8,670 nucleotides of DNA from Ekhidna sp. Lineage in GTDB: Bacteria; Bacteroidota; Bacteroidia; Cytophagales; Cyclobacteriaceae. The notes under the pieces were generated by a model. It did not search any database and was not told where the DNA came from. It worked only from the letters and a program-made list of their open reading frames with translations. Shown one piece after another: positions 1 through 5,206 of this stretch. Each line of letters starts with the position of its first letter. Position 1 is the first letter of the stretch. The position numbers and the translations under genes are program-made. Location of the stretch: contig JAPPDO010000315.1 of the NCBI GenBank assembly GCA_028821635.1, positions 1 through 8,670 on the forward strand. Direction: 5' to 3'.

Positions 1-48
1 TTCTGATTGATGATTTTTTTGGTGCAGTGCTTCTAGCCGGGTTGTCAT
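1..48 (-). CDS. Possible start of a further downstream gene (partial, runs off the window edge)
   Basis: An ATG lies 7 bases after the ygjP stop codon (on the minus strand) and is followed by 16 open codons, MTTRLEALHQKNHQSE, up to the window edge. The tight spacing would fit a further member of the same operon. The piece is too short to recognise, and no clear ribosome-binding site precedes it, although such sites are weak throughout this window. It may equally be chance open sequence. Confidence 0.3.
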   Translation of the reverse strand, partial: MTTRLEALHQKNHQSE

Positions 49-55
49 ATAATTA

Positions 56-751
56 TTACACCATGATTTTCTCCAATCGCTCCTTCCACTTAATCCAATC
101 CGGCATTTGTTTGGTTTGTAGATCGAAAAATTTCTGCGTATGGTCGTGATGTATTAAGTGACACAGCTCATGAATGATCACATACTCAATGCATGCTCTT
201 GGGGCTTTGATCAACTCTGGATTTAGAATGATCTTCCCTTTTGGTGTGCAGCTTCCCCAGCGTTTAGGCATGTCCTGAACATATAGTCCTGCAGGTTCTA
301 CTTTGTGTTTCTTAAATCCCTCAATCAAAGGTTTAGCAATCTCTGCGAATTTACGTTTAGCATGATCTCGATACCATGAATTTACCAAATCCTTGACACT
401 GCTTTCTTCCTTAGCTACAACTTCAATAAACCTGCCTTTATACTTTACTGATTCCTTAGAACCAATTGTGATGTTTAATCTGTATTGTCTGCCTAGGTAT
501 AAATGGGTTTCTCCATTCACAAATCTTCTAGCTGGCGTTTTTGGATGAAATGACAGAAAATAGCTTTGTTGTTTAATGATCCAGGCAGCTCGTTTTCGCA
601 CTTTCTCCTCTACCCTTTCGTAGGGCGTATTTTCTGGTGCTTTTACGATTACTTCCATCTCCGGAGTCACCGTAATACCTAAGGTCTTGCGGGTAGAGTA
701 TATCAACTGATACTCAATCTCTTTCGATCCAAATTGAATGCTCTTCATCAT
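56..751 (-). CDS. YgjP-type (DUF45/SprT-like, M48-related) zinc metallopeptidase
   Basis: A 231-residue protein of the YgjP/DUF45 family, a compact, probably cytoplasmic metalloprotease-like fold. The zinc site is visible as H194-E-L-C-H198 followed by H204 (HELCHLIHHDH). The family-typical K-R-W-G-S-C element lies at residues 163-168, just upstream, and the length is normal. No signal peptide or membrane segment is seen. The start codon overlaps the hsdR stop as ATGA (750-748 / 751-749), and a second ATG follows at once, so the protein may begin at Met1 or Met2. Genes of this family are repeatedly found beside Type I hsdR. Their role there is not established; proteolysis of R-M subunits is only a guess. 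It is translationally coupled to hsdR and so probably co-expressed with it. The family call is firm and the function open. Confidence 0.9.
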   Translation of the reverse strand: MMKSIQFGSKEIEYQLIYSTRKTLGITVTPEMEVIVKAPENTPYERVEEKVRKRAAWIIKQQSYFLSFHPKTPARRFVNGETHLYLGRQYRLNITIGSKESVKYKGRFIEVVAKEESSVKDLVNSWYRDHAKRKFAEIAKPLIEGFKKHKVEPAGLYVQDMPKRWGSCTPKGKIILNPELIKAPRACIEYVIIHELCHLIHHDHTQKFFDLQTKQMPDWIKWKERLEKIMV

Positions 752-3700
752 CCTTTGTATCGGATTTTAGCTACTTCAATACATCGATTTGCAAAATCAT
801 CTATCTCACCAAAAGACAAACTAACATCGTATTTGTCTCGCACTTCATCTATGAGATAATCTCCGATTTCAATTTGAAGTTTGCCAGTGATATTCGATTT
901 ATGAGGCCAATCAACGATCGGATTACCATTATCAAAAACAGCCTCCTGAATCAGATCATCAATCTGAATCGCAAATTCAATGGAAACTTCTTTCCTGACA
1001 ACAGCATCCTGAATCTTCTCTGATAGAAACTCCATATTCAGTCCATAAAAAGCTTGTGCGACTTCTTTGTCTCTCAGGCTTTCAGGCATTTCAGAATCGG
1101 TATGAGAAAGCACAGCATTCATTATTTCTTGCACTTTGCTTAGACACTGAGCTTCGGATATTCTTCTATCCACATAATCCTGAATGGTTGCTTTCAGCAT
1201 ATCAGAGAACTTTTTATAAAATGCTGGATCTTCATCCATTTTTTCTGTTATATGCATATCAGTTCGTGAAGCAATTTTATCTGCCTTAGCCGCTTTTCCG
1301 GTTGTTTTTTCAACTTCATATTGGAATTTCTCTTTGTCAGAAATGTTAACTAAATCAGTAATCACCTTGACTTCATCTGTTGGAATATGGGTGTCTATTA
1401 GCTTTTGTATTTGCCCCTCATATTGCTTGAAATCTACCTTATCAGAATACCGTTTAATGACATCTATTCTAATTTTCATAAACGTCGACAAATCTTCTTT
1501 GTAGCGATCTATGGTGTCACTATCTGTCTCTTTATGAAAATCAATGGATGATAAGGCGAGTTTAAATGATTTCGCAAATGAGGCTAGTTTGTCATAAAAT
1601 AAGGGTCGAACGGCCTCATCTCGAAGTAACTGTGCATACGCTTCGGCATCACGCTTATTCTTGATCTCTTTGAAGATGTCCCGTAATTCAGAATGCTTCT
1701 GAGGCAACTTGGATATTTCTTCGGTGATATTGGTTAAAGTTCCTTGAAGGTCATCTTCGTCAAATTCTTCAAAAGAAGAGTACAACACCAATGCATTGTC
1801 AAGAGCTTCAATTACTCCGTAGTAATCAATGATATATCCAAACTCTTTATCAGGATAGATTCGATTAACACGAGCAATCGCTTGAAGCAATTTATGACCC
1901 TTCAAGTTTCGTGTTAAGTACAGTACCGTGTTCTTTGGTTCATCAAATCCTGTTAGCAGTTTGTCGACTACAATGATGATTTCAGGATCAGTCTGATTTT
2001 TGAATCTGCTGATAACATTCTTCTCATACTTTTTAGAATTGCCATGTTCGTCCATTTTGCTTTTCCAAAAAGCTTTCACCTTATTTGTAGTCTCAGTGTA
2101 GGCACTGTTCTCTCCTTCCCTATCATCTGGAGGAGAAATCAACACATCGGTGCTGACCATTCCTATTTCATCAAGATATTGTTTGTATCGAATAGCAGCC
2201 TCTTTGCTTTGGCAAACCAATTGACCTTTAAAGGGAGTTGTACCTTGCCAATTATCCCTGTAATGTCGACTGATATCCCAGCAGATGGCATATATTTTTT
2301 GATCAGCAATGTTGAGTTGATCTGCTCTACTAAACTTCTTTTTTAGATCCGCTTTCTCGTATTCGTTCAGCGGTTCTGAAATCATAGAGAAGTAACTGTC
2401 AATTGGGCCATCATTGACATTTTGAATCGCATGTCGACCTTCATAAAGCAATGGTACTACTGCCTTATCGGCAACTGCTTGATCCACTGTATAAGAATCG
2501 ATAATACCTCCAAACTTAGCGGCTGTGCTCTTGTCTTTACTGAAAAGCGGTGTTCCTGTTAATGCGATGAAGCAAGCATTCGGCAAGGTCTTTTGCATTT
2601 CAATATTGAACGTACCGTGCTGCGTTCTGTGACCTTCATCTACCAGCACAAATATGTCGTTTGATTCAAGTGGCTTTTTGATCTTTCGAACGGCTGCCTC
2701 AAACTTGTTGATGATCGTGGTGACTACTGCATCGCCTTTGCTTTCCAGCAATTCAACCAGCCGTTGACCGGTTGCTGCATTTTCTACAAACTTCCCGCAT
2801 TTTCGGAACGTACCCGTAATTTGATTATCCAGGTCGGTTCTGTCTGTTACCAAGATAATTTTTGGGTTCAGTATTTCTTTGCTCATGGCAATGGCTTGCG
2901 CAAGCATTACCATCGTTAAGGACTTTCCACTTCCTTGGGTATGCCATATAACTCCTCCTTTTCTACGCCCTTGCTCAATGGTTTTAATTCGCTCTGCCGT
3001 TTTCTTGACGGCGAAAAACTGCTGATAACGAGCCACTTTTTTCGCTCCGTCATCAAATAGAATGTAGTTGAAAATCAACTCTAGAAGACGCTTCGGCTCA
3101 CATAAACTCAATAGATATTCGTCCTGGGTGGTAGGAAGTATTGATTCTTGTTCCAGGTCATCAAAATGCTTTCGCACGTATCTAAATCGGTCTCCAAACA
3201 ATCGCTCTTTTTGATTGCTACTTAGTGGCGTGTTTCTCAACTCTGCCAAACGATTCTGATAGTCTTGTTCTTCTTGTTTTGAATCAAACTTTTCTGTCCA
3301 TTGCGCCCAGAATTTCTCAGGTGTTCCATTGGTTGCGTAAGCCGCTTGATTAGTGGCAATACTCAATACAGTTTGTGAATAGACATATAAGTTCCTGATC
3401 CCGTCTTCTTGCTGATTGCGTAGATGTTGTGAAATAGCCTGTTTGATTGGCTCCTTCATATCCGGTCGCTTGCACTCAATGATTGTCACCGGAATACCAT
3501 TGATGAACAATACAATATCCGGACGGTAATGATCCTTGGTTGTACTGCGCATTGTGCTGTATTCTTCACAGACATGAAATACGTTTCGCTCCGGATGTTG
3601 CCAATCTATGTATTGAAGCGTAAAACTCTTTTTGTCTCCGTCTATGCTTTGCTCTAAGGATTTACCTAATGTTAATAGGTTATACACTGATTCACTAGCT

Positions 3701-3978
3701 GTGATATAACCCTCCTGCATAGGTGGACTTTTCAACGCTTGAATACCTGCTTCTATGTTATTGTCGCTAAAGACCGATGTTTTGGTAGAACTAACTCGAA
3801 TGGAGTTGATTTCTTTTAACTGCTCTCGCAGAACATCTTCTAAGATGACATTGGTGGTTTTATTGCCACGCTGTGCCATGGCTTCTTCTGCGGTCAAATA
3901 GGAGTAACCCAGGTTTTGTATTACTTGCAATGCAGGTATTTGGCTAATATGATCTTCTTTAAATGATGGTGTTTCCAT
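748..3978 (-). CDS. hsdR: Type I restriction enzyme R subunit (HsdR): nuclease plus SF2 helicase/translocase
   Basis: The motor and nuclease subunit of the Type I complex. It pulls DNA through the HsdM2HsdS core using ATP and cuts away from the unmethylated target. The 1076 residues are the normal full length. The N-terminal HSDR_N domain has a PD-(D/E)XK site at R-P-D154 and E168-C-K170. The helicase has Walker A at 346-353 (HTQGSGKS), a DEGH box at 447-450, TGTP at 474-477, LLTGFDEP around 674-681 and motif VI QAIARVNR at 699-706. The C-terminal 350 or so residues are charged and helical, as expected for the part that binds HsdM/HsdS. All catalytic motifs look intact. The gene follows the repeat-filled 163-bp gap after fic, so it may have separate control from hsdM/hsdS. 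Its stop overlaps the next gene as ATGA. Only a weak AAG precedes the ATG. Confidence 0.97.
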   Translation of the reverse strand: METPSFKEDHISQIPALQVIQNLGYSYLTAEEAMAQRGNKTTNVILEDVLREQLKEINSIRVSSTKTSVFSDNNIEAGIQALKSPPMQEGYITASESVYNLLTLGKSLEQSIDGDKKSFTLQYIDWQHPERNVFHVCEEYSTMRSTTKDHYRPDIVLFINGIPVTIIECKRPDMKEPIKQAISQHLRNQQEDGIRNLYVYSQTVLSIATNQAAYATNGTPEKFWAQWTEKFDSKQEEQDYQNRLAELRNTPLSSNQKERLFGDRFRYVRKHFDDLEQESILPTTQDEYLLSLCEPKRLLELIFNYILFDDGAKKVARYQQFFAVKKTAERIKTIEQGRRKGGVIWHTQGSGKSLTMVMLAQAIAMSKEILNPKIILVTDRTDLDNQITGTFRKCGKFVENAATGQRLVELLESKGDAVVTTIINKFEAAVRKIKKPLESNDIFVLVDEGHRTQHGTFNIEMQKTLPNACFIALTGTPLFSKDKSTAAKFGGIIDSYTVDQAVADKAVVPLLYEGRHAIQNVNDGPIDSYFSMISEPLNEYEKADLKKKFSRADQLNIADQKIYAICWDISRHYRDNWQGTTPFKGQLVCQSKEAAIRYKQYLDEIGMVSTDVLISPPDDREGENSAYTETTNKVKAFWKSKMDEHGNSKKYEKNVISRFKNQTDPEIIIVVDKLLTGFDEPKNTVLYLTRNLKGHKLLQAIARVNRIYPDKEFGYIIDYYGVIEALDNALVLYSSFEEFDEDDLQGTLTNITEEISKLPQKHSELRDIFKEIKNKRDAEAYAQLLRDEAVRPLFYDKLASFAKSFKLALSSIDFHKETDSDTIDRYKEDLSTFMKIRIDVIKRYSDKVDFKQYEGQIQKLIDTHIPTDEVKVITDLVNISDKEKFQYEVEKTTGKAAKADKIASRTDMHITEKMDEDPAFYKKFSDMLKATIQDYVDRRISEAQCLSKVQEIMNAVLSHTDSEMPESLRDKEVAQAFYGLNMEFLSEKIQDAVVRKEVSIEFAIQIDDLIQEAVFDNGNPIVDWPHKSNITGKLQIEIGDYLIDEVRDKYDVSLSFGEIDDFANRCIEVAKIRYKG

Positions 3979-4141
3979 CTTAGTATGATTTATACTGTTA
4001 TTTAAATTTCTTTACATGTTGTTTTTATATGTAAAGGAAATGGCGATTTTCTTTACACGTTCTCTGAACGAGTAAACAATAGTTTACTTTTCTTTACTTA
4101 ATGCACTAACAAGTAAAGAAAAACGCTGTTTTCTTTACTCG
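3979..4141 (-). promoter_or_regulatory. fic-hsdR intergenic region, possible operator, internal promoter or attenuator for hsdR
   Basis: This is the longest gene-free stretch within the gene cluster (163 bp); most other junctions overlap by 4 bases. It is very AT-rich and holds seven alternating copies of a GTAAAGAAA-like motif, annotated separately. Reading toward hsdR, I find no convincing Bacteroidota promoter (TTTG ... TAnnTTTG). TATAAATC about 20 bases before the hsdR ATG is the best -10-like string, and it is weak. The position suggests that hsdR expression can be set apart from hsdM/hsdS, a sensible arrangement because restriction must follow methylation. That function is inferred from position and repeat structure only. 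Confidence 0.4.
4007..4139. repeat. Cluster of alternating direct and inverted GTAAAGAAA motifs
   Basis: Seven related motifs alternate in orientation over 133 bp. TTTCTTTAC-type copies lie at 4007-4015, 4047-4056, 4088-4097 and 4129-4138. GTAAAG-type copies lie at 4031-4040 (GTAAAGGAAA) and 4113-4122, plus a weaker AGTAAAC at 4071-4077 paired with GTTTACT at 4082-4088. Perfect inverted pairs include 4088-4099 with 4111-4122 (12 bp stem, 11-nt loop), 4112-4122 with 4129-4139 (11 bp stem, 6-nt loop) and 4071-4077 with 4082-4088 (7 bp stem, loop AATA). The stems are AT-rich and lack a clean U-tract, so this is not a typical intrinsic terminator. Clustered dimer-binding sites or competing RNA hairpins are both possible. 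Confidence 0.8.
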
Positions 4142-5206
4142 TCACCCCTCAACATTCATCAATAGCTTAAATAAGTCCACATTGATGTAAAAAGTCTCTT
4201 TTCCTATTTTCTCTCTGTGCAGCAATTCAAGCTTACAGAGTTCATCCAAGTACTTGATCGCAGTAGGTTTTGAAATATTCAGTTCCTTCATTACAAAATC
4301 AATCTTGGTATAAGGATGTCTAAATATGTTATTCAATAAGTCCTGACTGTAGATCTTGGGCAGTTCGATACGTATCTGCTTCTTATGCTCGAACATCAAT
4401 GCTTTGATATTCTTTATTAATTCGATGGTTTGAGTAGCTGTTTGCTCTATACCTTCCAAAATGAACAAGACCCATTCTTCCCAACTGTCTTCGTTTCTTG
4501 TTTTTTGAAGCAACCGATAGTAATCTCCTTTATTTTGATTGATGTATCTACTGAGATACAGTATCGGAATATTCAATAAGCCCTCTTTTAACAGGTATAG
4601 AATATTGATGATTCTACCTGTCCTTCCATTGCCATCGTAAAAAGGGTGAATACTTTCGAACTGGTGATGGATGACCGCCATTTTCACCAAAGGGTCCCAA
4701 TCGGACAAACTATTGTCATTGAGGAATTGCTCCAAATTAGCCATCCAGTCATCAATCTCTTTCGGATCTTGAGGTGGTGTGTAAATGACCTCACCTGTCT
4801 GTTCGTTTTTTAGTTCCGTACCGGGAAGCTTTCTAAAACCTGCATCATTTTCTTCAATGATGGACTGGATCTTAATGATTTGATTGTTAGTGATGATGCC
4901 TTTCTGCTGTACCTCCAGATAGCCTGACCGTAACGCTTCTGAATAACTATGCACTTCCTTAGATGCCACTGTTTTAAACTTCTTGGCAGCTACATCTGCT
5001 TGATACAATTCATCCTGAGTCGTAATGATATTCTCAATGGCAGAACTATCCTTTGCTTCTTGTAGAGAAAGTGTACTCACCAAAATGCTCTCATTGGGGA
5101 TGCTGGCTGCTACACCTTTCATCTCTGCAAGGGCGGCTCTTGCTACTGCTACTTTTTTGAGAACAGCTTTGGTATCCAGGTCAATATCTAATGGTAATCG
5201 TTTCAT
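4142..5206 (-). CDS. Fic family protein with Fic/DOC N-terminal domain and C-terminal winged helix (probable AMP transferase, class II)
   Basis: A 354-residue Fic protein. Fic enzymes usually transfer AMP from ATP to a hydroxyl side chain of a target protein. The catalytic loop is complete at H187-PFYDGNGRTGR-198, matching HxFx(D/E)GNGRxxR. An inhibitory helix motif (S/T)xxxE(G/N) is seen at S54-SAI-E58-N59 in the N-terminal domain, which places it in class II, where the glutamate restrains activity. Residues 285-345 look like a winged helix-turn-helix (ISKPTAIKYLDEL around 311-323), so DNA binding is plausible. The start overlaps the hsdS stop as ATGA, giving a coupled gene pair. Fic genes of this architecture are often carried inside Type I R-M operons; the target and purpose there are unknown. 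The downstream gap is full of inverted motifs, which makes autoregulation through the winged helix an attractive but untested idea. Nothing looks broken. Confidence 0.93.
   Translation of the reverse strand: MKRLPLDIDLDTKAVLKKVAVARAALAEMKGVAASIPNESILVSTLSLQEAKDSSAIENIITTQDELYQADVAAKKFKTVASKEVHSYSEALRSGYLEVQQKGIITNNQIIKIQSIIEENDAGFRKLPGTELKNEQTGEVIYTPPQDPKEIDDWMANLEQFLNDNSLSDWDPLVKMAVIHHQFESIHPFYDGNGRTGRIINILYLLKEGLLNIPILYLSRYINQNKGDYYRLLQKTRNEDSWEEWVLFILEGIEQTATQTIELIKNIKALMFEHKKQIRIELPKIYSQDLLNNIFRHPYTKIDFVMKELNISKPTAIKYLDELCKLELLHREKIGKETFYINVDLFKLLMNVEG

Noticed and set aside
1056..2346. Plus-strand open frames at 1056-1289 and 2044-2346
   Set aside because: They lie opposite hsdR, which has all its catalytic motifs intact across the region. 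Their translations resemble no family I know and have the Phe/Leu/Ser-rich look of antisense frames.
4112..4139. Intrinsic terminator after fic
   Set aside because: The 11-bp stem is almost all A-T and is not followed by a clean U-tract, and the same arm pairs with another partner. Termination cannot be excluded but is not supported.
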